Shown one piece after another: positions 29,364 to 38,126 of a stretch of DNA of 64,000 bases (within the stretch, counting starts at the first letter, position 1; every line of letters starts with the position of its first letter). Position numbers and translations under genes: made by a program. This DNA is from Corynebacterium deserti GIMN1.010 (GTDB lineage: Bacteria; Actinomycetota; Actinomycetes; Mycobacteriales; Mycobacteriaceae), in NCBI RefSeq assembly GCF_001277995.1, contig NZ_CP009220.1, forward strand, positions 1,922,001-1,986,000, in the 5' to 3' direction. The notes beneath the pieces are model-generated. The model did not search any database, was not told the origin of the DNA, and saw only the letters and a list, made by a program, of their open reading frames with translations.

Positions 29364-32006
29364 ATGACATCAACGAGTGAGCACACGTACCAAGTTTGGC
29401 CCGGCAACGCATATCCTTTGGGATCCCACTACGACGGCGCTGGCACAAATTTTGCGATTTTCTCTGACGTTGCAGACCGCGTTGAGCTGTGCCTTTTGGA
29501 CGCAGACAATAACGAAACCCGCATCACCCTCGAAGAACGCGATGCCCATATTTGGCACTGTTACCTCCCCGGCATCCAGCCAGGTCAGCGTTATGGCTAC
29601 CGTGTTCATGGCCCATGGAACCCTGATGATGGTAAGCGCTGTGACCCCAGCAAACTTCTGGTTGACCCCTACGCGCGCGCATTTGATGGTGATTTTGATG
29701 GCCACCCATCACTCTTCTCCTACGACATCACAAATCCCGGCGATCCTAACGGACGTAACACTGAGGACAGCATCGACCACACGATGAAGTCTGTAGTGGT
29801 CAACCCCTTCTTCGACTGGGGTAATGATCGCGCACCTCGTACCCCGTATCACGAGACAGTCATTTATGAAGCGCATGTCAAGGGTATGACCATGACCCAT
29901 CCCGACGTACCGGAAGAACTTCGTGGCACCTACGCAGGTCTCGCTCATCCCGCCATCATTCAATATCTCTCCGACCTCGGCATTACTGCCATCGAATTGA
30001 TGCCGGTTCACCAATTCCTCCAGGATGACCGCCTCCGAGAACTGGGCCTGCGCAATTACTGGGGTTACAACTCCTTTGGATTCTTCGCGCCCTACAACGA
30101 CTACGCAGCCAACAAGGCCCCTGGTGGCGCCGTAGCCGAGTTCAAGGGATTGGTGCGCAGCTACCACGAGGCTGGCCTTGAGGTCATCCTCGATGTGGTC
30201 TACAACCACACCGCCGAGGGCAACCACATGGGCCCCACCATTTCCTTCCGCGGTATCGACAACGAGGCCTACTACCGCCTCGTGGACGGCGACAAGCGCC
30301 ACTACATGGACTACACCGGCACCGGTAACTCCCTCAATGTCCGCGATCCGCACTCCCTTCAGCTGATCATGGATTCCCTACGATACTGGGTCACTGAGAT
30401 GCGTGTCGACGGCTTCCGCTTCGACCTCGCATCTACCCTTGCCCGCGAATTCGATGACGTCGATCGCCTCGCCACCTTCTTTGACTTGGTCCAGCAGGAT
30501 CCAGTGGTTTCCCAGGTCAAGCTCATCGCTGAACCATGGGATGTCGGCGAAGGCGGCTACCAAGTGGGTAACTTCCCTCCGCTGTGGACCGAATGGAACG
30601 GAAAGTACCGCGACACCGTCCGCGACTTCTGGCGTGGCGAGCCAGCAACCCTCGGCGAATTTGCTTCCCGTCTCACCGGTTCGTCTGATCTCTATGCCAA
30701 CAACGGTCGACGGCCCACCGCATCGATCAACTTTGTCACTGCTCACGACGGCTTCACGCTCAATGACTTGGTCAGCTACAACGAGAAGCACAACATGGCC
30801 AACGGCGAAGATGGTCGCGACGGTGAATCCCACAACAGGTCCTGGAACTGTGGTGTCGAAGGCCCTACCGACGATCCAGACATCATGCAGCTACGCGCCC
30901 AACAGCGCCGAAACTTTCTCACCACCTTGCTGTTGTCACAGGGCACGCCGATGATCTCGCATGGCGATGAAATGGCGCGCACCCAAAACGGCAACAACAA
31001 CGTGTACTGCCAGGACAACGAGTTGGCGTGGGTGAACTGGGAGCAGGCTGAGTCCAATTCTGATTTGGTCAGCTTTACTCGCCGTTTGCTGCGCATTCGC
31101 AACAACCACCCGGTGTTCCGTCGCCGTCAATTCCTTGCAGGTGGCCCGCTGGGTTCAGATGTACGTGATCGTGACATTGCGTGGTTGGTTCCAAACGGCA
31201 CCCTCATGACACAGGACGATTGGGATTTTGCCTTTGGCAAGTCCCTGCAGGTGTTCTTCAACGGCGATGCCATTGAAGAGCCCGATGAGCGTGGCCAAAA
31301 AGTACGCGATGATTCCTTCATCCTCATGTTCAACGCCCACTTTGAGGCCATTGAGTTCACGCTCCCCCTCGAGCACTTCGGTATGAAGTGGAAACTGCTC
31401 GTCGATACCACCGAGGCTGTCGGCTATCCGCTGGAGGATCTCACCATCAACGCCGGTGGCACCATCACCGTCCCAGCACGTTCCACCATGTTGCTGCGCC
31501 AGGTGGAGGCTCCTGACTACACCAAACTCGACGAGAAGATTGCTGCAGAAAAGCGCGAGTTGGAACTTGCCGCTGAGCGGGAAAGCGCCGATGCTGAGGA
31601 TGCTCTTCGCCACGCTGCTGAGCGCGCTGGAACACAGGAGACTGAAGCAGCACATCAGCATGGCGACGATGACGAAGGCGTAACCGAATCCACTGGCGTC
31701 GCTGAGGTGGCGCCAGCCGGCGAGGTTGAGGTAGAGGCTGAAGCTGAAGCTGCGTCGGCTGATGACGACGTTTCCAAAGAACCTGAAGATGCACCAGAAG
31801 ATGATTCTGAAGAAGCTGAGGACAAGCCAGTCATTTTCGACTCCCCTGACGGACAAGGCCTCACCCAGGCGGAACTGGATGAGGAAGCTCAAGCCACCAT
31901 TGATGCACAAACAGCAGGCAGCACCGACAGCGACACTGACGACACTGACGACACTGACGACACTGACGACACTGACGACACTGAGGACGATGACGGCAAG
32001 AAGTAG
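29364..32006 (+). CDS. glgX: glycogen debranching enzyme GlgX/TreX with long acidic C-terminal tail
   Basis: The 880-residue GH13 isoamylase-type enzyme hydrolyses alpha-1,6 branches. An N-terminal CBM48-like domain (GSHYDGAGTNFAIFSDVADRVELCLLD) precedes the catalytic barrel. The nucleophile lies in DGFRFDLASTLARE (near 350), the acid in LIAEPWDVGEGGY (near 390), and the third carboxylate in FVTAHDGFTL (near 462). After about residue 715 comes a family-atypical acidic tail of about 165 residues that ends in tandem DDT repeats encoded by a 9-bp minisatellite. It supplies linear maltodextrins to treY/treZ, encoded in this window. Confidence 0.95.
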   Translation: MTSTSEHTYQVWPGNAYPLGSHYDGAGTNFAIFSDVADRVELCLLDADNNETRITLEERDAHIWHCYLPGIQPGQRYGYRVHGPWNPDDGKRCDPSKLLVDPYARAFDGDFDGHPSLFSYDITNPGDPNGRNTEDSIDHTMKSVVVNPFFDWGNDRAPRTPYHETVIYEAHVKGMTMTHPDVPEELRGTYAGLAHPAIIQYLSDLGITAIELMPVHQFLQDDRLRELGLRNYWGYNSFGFFAPYNDYAANKAPGGAVAEFKGLVRSYHEAGLEVILDVVYNHTAEGNHMGPTISFRGIDNEAYYRLVDGDKRHYMDYTGTGNSLNVRDPHSLQLIMDSLRYWVTEMRVDGFRFDLASTLAREFDDVDRLATFFDLVQQDPVVSQVKLIAEPWDVGEGGYQVGNFPPLWTEWNGKYRDTVRDFWRGEPATLGEFASRLTGSSDLYANNGRRPTASINFVTAHDGFTLNDLVSYNEKHNMANGEDGRDGESHNRSWNCGVEGPTDDPDIMQLRAQQRRNFLTTLLLSQGTPMISHGDEMARTQNGNNNVYCQDNELAWVNWEQAESNSDLVSFTRRLLRIRNNHPVFRRRQFLAGGPLGSDVRDRDIAWLVPNGTLMTQDDWDFAFGKSLQVFFNGDAIEEPDERGQKVRDDSFILMFNAHFEAIEFTLPLEHFGMKWKLLVDTTEAVGYPLEDLTINAGGTITVPARSTMLLRQVEAPDYTKLDEKIAAEKRELELAAERESADAEDALRHAAERAGTQETEAAHQHGDDDEGVTESTGVAEVAPAGEVEVEAEAEAASADDDVSKEPEDAPEDDSEEAEDKPVIFDSPDGQGLTQAELDEEAQATIDAQTAGSTDSDTDDTDDTDDTDDTDDTEDDDGKK
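31927..31985 (+). repeat. glgX: 9-bp minisatellite in the glgX tail
   Basis: The unit GACACTGAC (GACGACACT in another phase) repeats about six times and encodes Asp-Asp-Thr triplets near the C terminus of GlgX. The unit is a multiple of three, so copy-number change would lengthen or shorten the tail without a frameshift. Confidence 0.85.
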
Positions 32007-32795
32007 TTAGACCACACTTGGCACGCTGAACGCTTCTATAAATGCGTTCAGCGCGTCGTCTGAGTCTCCAGAGGCAAACGCCTCCATCCCGATGACGCCG
32101 GTGTATCCAATTGCCTGCAATGCTGCAGCTACCCCGCGGAAATTGATCTCGCCGGTGCCAGGCTCCATTCGTCCAGGTACATCAGCTACCTGGATTTCTC
32201 CAATGTAGGGCTGCGCCTCCTTAAGCAGCTCAATGAGATTCCCCTCCCCGATTTGGGCGTGGTAAAGGTCAAGGTTGAGCCGCAAGTAAGGATTGTCCAC
32301 TGCTTTCACTAGTGCCAAGGTGTCAGACGCTTTGGCAAAAGGACAGCCGGGGTGATCGACCAACACATTGAGGTTTTCCAGCACAAAAACTTTGTTGGCA
32401 TCGCGGCCGAGCTGTGCGATGTGTCGAAGAGTCTCGGCAGCATAAAGCCACATGTCGGGAGTGACCACCTCAACCGGTGTGACAGGAAGTCCACCTGGCC
32501 CAAGTCCTGTGCCGTGGAGATTGAGCCTGGGGCAGTTTAATTGCTTCGCTACCTCAAGGGATTGTGTGGCGGTCTCAAGGAGTTCTTGTCGGCCATGTGC
32601 GGTGGTGAGATCGCCGCGGAGGTAGCCGGTCATTGAGGAAAATTCCGCACCGGTGTTCACCAGTGTTGGAATGTCCTTGTTTGACCAATCCCAAATCTCC
32701 ACGAGGAATCCTTGGTCTGAAATCCTCTGGACTCGCTCGTTGAATGGGAGGTCAAGGTAGAGCATTTCAGCGCACGCTGCGAGTTGAAAAGCCAT
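32007..32795 (-). CDS. hydroxypyruvate isomerase / sugar-phosphate isomerase family (AP-endonuclease-like fold)
   Basis: The ATG at 32795 follows a GGAAGG site and gives 262 residues. The protein is a TIM barrel of the hydroxypyruvate isomerase type: LNLHGTGLGPGG, VLENLNVLVDHPGCPFA, LNLDLYHAQIGEGNL and GEIQVADVPGRMEPGTGEINF are the family motifs, supplying the metal-binding E, D, H and E. It lies 1 bp after idhA on the same strand, so the two form an operon. Acting on an inositol- or hydroxypyruvate-type intermediate is inference from this pairing. Confidence 0.88.
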   Translation of the reverse strand: MAFQLAACAEMLYLDLPFNERVQRISDQGFLVEIWDWSNKDIPTLVNTGAEFSSMTGYLRGDLTTAHGRQELLETATQSLEVAKQLNCPRLNLHGTGLGPGGLPVTPVEVVTPDMWLYAAETLRHIAQLGRDANKVFVLENLNVLVDHPGCPFAKASDTLALVKAVDNPYLRLNLDLYHAQIGEGNLIELLKEAQPYIGEIQVADVPGRMEPGTGEINFRGVAAALQAIGYTGVIGMEAFASGDSDDALNAFIEAFSVPSVV

Positions 32796-32796
32796 G

Positions 32797-33861
32797 TTAG
32801 ATGCCTTCCTTTTCTGCGTGCACACCGGTGGTGGAAGCGGTGGAATTACTCGAGGACAATGCCACGGACTCCCCCAGTTCGACGCTGCGAATTGCTCCCA
32901 GCGCGATGGTCAACGCGGTGCGCGCAGCTTCACCGGGGACAGCTGATGGACGTCCGGTGGTAATGGCATCGACAAATGATTGAAGTTCTGAGAGGTAGGC
33001 GTCGTAAAGCAATTCGGTGTCCGCGCGCGACGTCGCGCTGGACTGCCCGCCTGCCCCGTAAAACGTCATGTCCGTAGCGCGGATGTCGCCCATGGTCATC
33101 ATGCCGTGGGAGCCGAAAACCTCGCCGCGCACGTCGTAGCCATACACAGCGCTGAAGCTTGCTTCTGCCGTGGCTAAGGCGCCGTTGTCAAAGCGGATGG
33201 TGACGGTTGCGGTGTCCAAGAAACCTGAATCGAATGCTTCTGGCACGACAAGGCAGTCCGCGTGGGCTGTGACTTCGACGGGACGTGCACTGGGGTTGAG
33301 GTAGCACAGCGTGTCAAAATCGTGGATAAGAGTCTCGAGGAAAATTGTCCACTGGGGCACTGTGTACGGATCTCCGGCATAGGGACCTGGGTCGCGCGTG
33401 AGTGAACGCAGCAGCTGCGGTTGACCAATATCGCCTGCCTCAATACGCCTGCGCGCGGCTGCGAAACCGGCAGCAAAGCGCCGGTTGAAACCTACTTGAA
33501 GCACGACGTCAGCGGCGCGTGCTGCAGCGATTGCGCGTTCAGCGTCGTTGAGGGTAACGGCCATGGGCTTTTCGACGAACACATGCACCCCTTTAGCCGC
33601 TGCCTCAACCACGAGATCGGCGTGTGTTCGTGCTGGTGTGGTGATGATGACAGCGTCGACGGGGTCGTGATCAAACAGTTCTGCCGCGGTGGCATAGGCG
33701 ACGATGCCAAGCTCTGTAGCCAAATGTTCTGCACTGGGAGTGGGGTCTACTACTGCGACAAGGTCTGCTCCCACCACACGGTGGGCCAGAATACGTGCAT
33801 GGCTGCTGCCGATCCGTCCGGCACCGATGAGGGCCACTCGAAGGGGTTTGTTGGGGGTCAT
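32797..33861 (-). CDS. inositol 2-dehydrogenase-like oxidoreductase
   Basis: This 354-residue Gfo/Idh/MocA protein has the Rossmann loop ALIGAGRIGSSHARI at residues 9-23 and the catalytic-lysine motif FVEKPMAV (near 95-102), with a downstream alpha/beta domain. The family oxidises inositols or sugars with NAD. The gene is divergent from a LacI regulator, with a 31-bp palindromic operator 30-60 bp upstream of its ATG. The exact polyol substrate cannot be read from sequence; C. glutamicum has several idhA paralogues. Confidence 0.9.
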   Translation of the reverse strand: MTPNKPLRVALIGAGRIGSSHARILAHRVVGADLVAVVDPTPSAEHLATELGIVAYATAAELFDHDPVDAVIITTPARTHADLVVEAAAKGVHVFVEKPMAVTLNDAERAIAAARAADVVLQVGFNRRFAAGFAAARRRIEAGDIGQPQLLRSLTRDPGPYAGDPYTVPQWTIFLETLIHDFDTLCYLNPSARPVEVTAHADCLVVPEAFDSGFLDTATVTIRFDNGALATAEASFSAVYGYDVRGEVFGSHGMMTMGDIRATDMTFYGAGGQSSATSRADTELLYDAYLSELQSFVDAITTGRPSAVPGEAARTALTIALGAIRSVELGESVALSSSNSTASTTGVHAEKEGI

Positions 33862-33890
33862 GTCGATCCTTTCCAGATCATTTACTCGAA

Positions 33891-33921
33891 TACTAGAACG
33901 TTCTACTATAACGTTCTAGTA
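33891..33921. promoter_or_regulatory. LacI-type operator between idhA-like and lacI genes
   Basis: TACTAGAACGTT (33891-33902), a 7-bp spacer and AACGTTCTAGTA (33910-33921) form a perfect 12-bp inverted repeat. The left arm also belongs to its own 12-bp palindrome, TAGAACGTTCTA. This is the best-formed operator in the window and must control one or both divergent genes. Confidence 0.85.
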
Positions 33922-34006
33922 GATGTTAGACACCTCACATTCCATACGTCAAGACCTTTCCTGCAATGATGTGTTGAGGAAAGATTCGAAACGAAAGGGC
34001 GACAAA

Positions 34007-35026
34007 ATGGCAGCCAAACGACCAACCATGGCAGATATCGCTCACGCAGCTGGTGTCTCCACAGCCTTGGTGTCGATTGTGTTTCGCAACGCCCCCGGCG
34101 CAAGCGAATCCACCCGAGCCCACGTGAAAAAAGTGGCCGACGAACTGGGGTATATTCCAGATCGCCGTGCCCAAAAATTGCGCCAACACCGTTCAGGCCT
34201 CATCGGTGTCGCCTTCGAACTGCAGCAGGCGTTTCATGGAGATGTCGTCGAAAAGCTGTATCCTGCAGCGGCCCGCGCCGGGTTTGACCTGCAACTAAGC
34301 GCCGTGTCCCGGCAACGCTCAGAAAAGGATGCAGTGGAAGCCCTAATTCGTGAGCGTTGCGAGGCCATCATTCTGCTTGGATCGCGCCTTACGAGCGCTC
34401 AATTGGAGGAGCTTTCCACACACGTTCCGGTACACGTCATTGCGCGTGATTCAGGCTCGTCGAAGGTTGGTTCTGTGCGTGTCGATGATGGCATGGGAGC
34501 CCGGTTGGCGCTTGATCATTTACTGGAGCTGGGACACCAAAAGATCATCTACATCGACGGCGGGGATGCGCCTGGAACTGCTGAGCGTTCACAGGTTTTT
34601 CACGAGCATATGAGCGAGTTCTCCGGCTCCGTGCAGATTCTTCCCGGTGGTAGCACGGAGGCAGATGGCGCACGAGTTGCAGCTGAGATTGTGGACGCTT
34701 GGCCTGAGGATCTACAGGAGGCCACCACTGCCATCATTGCCTTCAATGATCGGGTGGCCATCGGTGTGCTAGACATATTGTGGCAACGTGGCCTTGCAGT
34801 GCCTGACGATATCTCGGTGATTGGATTTGATAATTCCCGCCTGGCACGGCTGGAGCACATCAGTCTAAGCACCATTGCGCAGGATGCAGAGACGTTGGCT
34901 AATCGGGCGATGGAAGCGACTGTTAAGCAGATTAATAGTCAGACGGCGTCCGCGACGATCATTGCCCCTGAGCTTATCGCCCGCCGCACGACGGGTCCAG
35001 CACCGGGACAGGCTCCGAAACGGTAA
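34007..35026 (+). CDS. LacI family transcriptional regulator
   Basis: I start at the ATG at 34007 (AAAGGG site 6 nt upstream), giving 339 residues; codons upstream are unlike the family. The helix-turn-helix is at residues 6-30 (PTMADIAHAAGVSTALVSIVFRN), followed by the hinge and a sugar-binding-like effector domain with FNDRVAIGVLD and SVIGFDNSRLA. It is divergent from the inositol-type dehydrogenase, with the palindromic operator between, so it likely represses that pair. Confidence 0.93.
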   Translation: MAAKRPTMADIAHAAGVSTALVSIVFRNAPGASESTRAHVKKVADELGYIPDRRAQKLRQHRSGLIGVAFELQQAFHGDVVEKLYPAAARAGFDLQLSAVSRQRSEKDAVEALIRERCEAIILLGSRLTSAQLEELSTHVPVHVIARDSGSSKVGSVRVDDGMGARLALDHLLELGHQKIIYIDGGDAPGTAERSQVFHEHMSEFSGSVQILPGGSTEADGARVAAEIVDAWPEDLQEATTAIIAFNDRVAIGVLDILWQRGLAVPDDISVIGFDNSRLARLEHISLSTIAQDAETLANRAMEATVKQINSQTASATIIAPELIARRTTGPAPGQAPKR

Positions 35027-35048
35027 CGGCACTTATGCCGAGCGGTAC

Positions 35049-35552
35049 TTATGCAGAGCGGTACGCTTCGACTTCTTCCACGTTGGCCACAGCCCAGCTG
35101 TACATTGCACGGCATGGCTCGATGACAGACTGGCCAAGTTCGGTGAGTTGATAATCCACACGTGGTGGGATTGTTGCGTGAGCGGTTCGCGTCACCAGGC
35201 CGTCTTCAACGAGCACACCCAGTCGCTGAGTCAGCATTTTCGGGGTAATGCCTTGAACTTGTTCCTTAATTTCGCCATGGCGCAGAGCACCGTGCTCCAT
35301 GCTCAATACGATAAGGACCGCCCACTTATCGCTGATGGTGTCCAGCAGTGTTCGGCTCGGGCAGTTCTTGTGAAAAGGACTGACAGAATCAGTGCTGGAA
35401 TCAAGGTCTGCTGTTTTGCGCTTGACGTCGCGGATGTTGGTGACGGTTGCGCCCTTCACTTCGCTTCGAACATCGCGAGCCACAGATACCGAAGAGGTGG
35501 TGTCAGTAGCCTGTGCGTTCGTGGTTCCTGCGGTCATTGAAAACTCACTCAT
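35049..35552 (-). CDS. HxlR/MarR-like winged-helix regulator with N-terminal extension
   Basis: The 167-residue protein has an HxlR domain in residues about 62-160: the conserved cysteine in KNCPSRTLLDTISDKW, the wing/recognition segment GALRHGEIKEQVQGITPKMLTQRLG, and DGLVTRTAH. The cysteine is a redox or electrophile sensor in many members. Typical HxlR proteins are about 110 residues; here a polar extension of about 58 residues rich in Thr/Ser/Val precedes it. A later start, such as the ATG 5 codons in, would shorten it only slightly. The target is unknown. Confidence 0.82.
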   Translation of the reverse strand: MSEFSMTAGTTNAQATDTTSSVSVARDVRSEVKGATVTNIRDVKRKTADLDSSTDSVSPFHKNCPSRTLLDTISDKWAVLIVLSMEHGALRHGEIKEQVQGITPKMLTQRLGVLVEDGLVTRTAHATIPPRVDYQLTELGQSVIEPCRAMYSWAVANVEEVEAYRSA

Positions 35553-35820
35553 CCTTCAATTTTCGGCGCTTTGTTGATCGCCATCCGACCTGGCTAAATG
35601 CGGTTTAAGATTCTGCCAAGTGGATAGCCTTCGTTAAGTTCCTGATAACCACTTCGTCGTGTTTTCTCCCCCGCGCGTTACACGTCGCTGTGACACACAA
35701 ATGTTTGAATAGAAAAGTTTTCCGCCGAGTTTTGGTGGTTTTGTGGCTACGTCGCAGAAGCCGTGTCGCGTGCACCTAGTAGGGTGGTATCCATTGATTC
35801 TGATCGAAAGGACCACACCT

Positions 35821-37245
35821 GTGATCGTGGCACATGGCGCTTCCATCACCTTGGATGCTTCCACTCTCAACATTTCCTACTCCCCTCTTCGCACGGCACT
35901 GTCCAGCTCGAGTGAAGCGGAGGAAGTAATCGACCTTTCCCAGGTCAGTGGCATTTCCGTCCAAGAGCCAACTGCGTTGACCACCGGTACCCTCACCCTA
36001 GAAGGCGTCCACAAAGTCATCACGTTCTCCCCGCACCAGGTGGAAGCTCTCACCGGATTGGCTGCAGATATTAAGGCTGTGCTGAGGGGCGAGAAGCCTC
36101 AACACACTACTGCCAGTATGGAGGCTTCTGGCACCACCGATCTCGGTGCTAGGGTGCCTGGATTAAGCTTCGTTGGTTTCGATGTGGAGACCGCCAACGA
36201 TGACTGGGGTTCTATCTGCCAAATCGGATTGGTCAAATACATTGACGGCGTAGAAGAATCCTCCGTGTCCTGGCTGTGCACCCCGCCAGACGTTTTCAAC
36301 CACTTCAATGAGATCAACATCGGCATCCACGGTATCACTCCAGAAATGGTGGCTGATCAGCCAAGCTTCGCCGATCGCCTGCCCAAGATGGTGGAGTTTG
36401 TCGGTGATCTTCCTTTGGTTGCCCACAACGCACAATTCGACTTCACCGCTCTCTTCCGCGCGTGCGCAGCCTCAGGTATTGATGTTCCCAACTTGGTCTA
36501 CGGCTGCTCTTTGACCTTGGCTCGCAATGAAAAGCTCCAAGTCACTAACCACAAACTACCAACCGTTGCCAGCCATCTTGGTTTTGAGTTGAAAAACCAC
36601 CACGATGCCACCGAAGACGCCCGCGCGTGCGCTGCCATCACTGTGGCGTTGGCGCAGCGCCACCAGTTTCAGGGCAGTTTCGTTGACTTCATCCACAGCC
36701 GTGGTTTCACCTTGGGCACCGTGGACAATGAGCGCGTCTACCCCGTTCTCAAGGATCGCTCTGGCGCAAACGTTGCCGTCCAGCGCCGCCGTTTCGGCCT
36801 CGATGCACCGAAGGATCAGCCAGAAGTTGCTGCTGTGTCGCCAGCTTGGGGCGCTCCACCAGCGGGCGAAAAATCAACAAACAATCCCAAAAAGCAATCT
36901 CGTGGCCGCGCTCCATGGGATAAAGTGGCCACCCCTGAAGTCATTCCGGACCCGAATCCCGACGCCGATCCTTCGAGCGTTCTCTACGGCCACAATGTCA
37001 CCTTGACCGGTGATTTCGAGCCGTATGAAAAAGGTACTTTGTGGCAGCGCATTGCGGATCAAGGCGCCCAGATTGGCAAGAACGTGACCAGGAAGACCAC
37101 CATTTTGGTCGCCGGAACTTGGGCCACCATCACCAGCAAGCAAAAGCGCGCCGAGGAACTCAAAGAAAAAGGCCAAGACATCCAGATCTGGAATGAAAAG
37201 CAGCTGTTCGCTGCGCTCGGCTTCGATGAGCAGCCGCCCTTTTAA
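35821..37245 (+). CDS. DEDDh 3'-5' exonuclease (DNA Pol III epsilon-like) with C-terminal BRCT domain
   Basis: The GTG at 35821 has an AAAGGA site 8 nt upstream and gives 474 residues. After about 110 residues of a PH-like N-terminal region comes the exonuclease: ExoI in FVGFDVETANDDW (about 114), ExoII in VAHNAQFDF (about 200) and ExoIII in HDATEDARA (about 262). Residues about 385-470 form a BRCT domain (GHNVTLTGDFEPYEKGTLWQ, TTILVAGTW). Such proteins act in DNA repair or proofreading; BRCT suggests recruitment to damage. The gene stands alone. Confidence 0.9.
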   Translation: MIVAHGASITLDASTLNISYSPLRTALSSSSEAEEVIDLSQVSGISVQEPTALTTGTLTLEGVHKVITFSPHQVEALTGLAADIKAVLRGEKPQHTTASMEASGTTDLGARVPGLSFVGFDVETANDDWGSICQIGLVKYIDGVEESSVSWLCTPPDVFNHFNEINIGIHGITPEMVADQPSFADRLPKMVEFVGDLPLVAHNAQFDFTALFRACAASGIDVPNLVYGCSLTLARNEKLQVTNHKLPTVASHLGFELKNHHDATEDARACAAITVALAQRHQFQGSFVDFIHSRGFTLGTVDNERVYPVLKDRSGANVAVQRRRFGLDAPKDQPEVAAVSPAWGAPPAGEKSTNNPKKQSRGRAPWDKVATPEVIPDPNPDADPSSVLYGHNVTLTGDFEPYEKGTLWQRIADQGAQIGKNVTRKTTILVAGTWATITSKQKRAEELKEKGQDIQIWNEKQLFAALGFDEQPPF

Positions 37246-37372
37246 CAACACGCTTGTCGACGTCGGCTTGCAGCCGGTTCGATATATAAAATTTCGGGCA
37301 AGTGGGAACCAAACGCCCACTTTCCCAGTCCAATCCCTTTAAGAGACAAAATATTTTCTTAAGGGGGATAAC

Positions 37373-38032
37373 ATGCGTTCTAGCACGTCACGTATTCGAG
37401 CAAGCCAGATTCACCCGCGACTGCATAACCAACAATGGTTTGAAAGCAAACATGTAAGCACCGACGGATTTTGCGATCAGCCAGCCAAACTCAACCTCTC
37501 GCACAGCCTGTACATGGGTCTGTCATCCGGCAAAGCAACGTTGAGCTACCGCGCCTTAGCCGAAGTCGGTTTAAGCATTAGACAAGCTTGGGATCAAGGG
37601 GCCACAAACCTCATTCAGAGCGCCACCACTTTGGAGGGCGTGCGCATTGATTTGCGCACCGCAGATTTCCTCACCGGCATCAAACTACCCAAAAACCGCA
37701 GCAAGACCTTACAAGGGACTGCATTAGAAATCCGCATCCCCGGCGCGCCCGTGACCTCCTGGTTGGCGCACCCGCGTACTTTTACCTTGTTAAATAATCA
37801 CATGGAGCTTCGCCTTGGCTCTCATCCGCGCTATCTTGTGCCCACCGCTAATACTCTGATTGCGCTTTCTGCTGCTCATCACCTGACATCGCAGTTCATA
37901 ACCTGGGCAGACGACATTGTCAAAGAACCTTTACACCGACGAGGGGAGGAACACATCACCTCCACATTATTGATCTATAGGCAAGGGTTCCCGGTAGCCT
38001 TCGAGCCCGCTCGCCTGGCGCTGGCTGCGTAA
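37373..38032 (+). CDS. hypothetical protein, 219 aa
   Basis: The ATG at 37373 has a strong AAGGGGG site. The protein is soluble, basic and rich in Leu and His, without signal peptide or membrane segment. The middle part (ALAEVGLSIRQAWDQGATNLIQSATTLEGVRIDLRTADF) may be mixed alpha/beta, but I recognise no family. It lies between the exonuclease and treY, and a 10-bp perfect hairpin separates it from treY. C. glutamicum has a hypothetical gene in this position. Confidence 0.75.
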   Translation: MRSSTSRIRASQIHPRLHNQQWFESKHVSTDGFCDQPAKLNLSHSLYMGLSSGKATLSYRALAEVGLSIRQAWDQGATNLIQSATTLEGVRIDLRTADFLTGIKLPKNRSKTLQGTALEIRIPGAPVTSWLAHPRTFTLLNNHMELRLGSHPRYLVPTANTLIALSAAHHLTSQFITWADDIVKEPLHRRGEEHITSTLLIYRQGFPVAFEPARLALAA

Positions 38033-38049
38033 GTTCCCCGACGTAACAA

Positions 38050-38074
38050 GTCCTAAATCATTAGGATTTAGGAC
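38050..38074. other. perfect hairpin upstream of treY
   Basis: GTCCTAAATC-ATTAG-GATTTAGGAC is a 10-bp perfect inverted repeat with a 5-nt loop, 53 bp before the treY ATG. No T-run follows, so an operator or mRNA element is as likely as a terminator of the preceding gene. Confidence 0.5.
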
Positions 38075-38126
38075 AGAACGCACGTTTTAGAACTTTAGAG
38101 TAATTCTCAGCAAAGGAAGGTCACTT

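Noticed and set aside
31921..31990. CRISPR-like tandem repeats
   Set aside because: Nine-base units without spacers, in frame inside glgX; a coding minisatellite.
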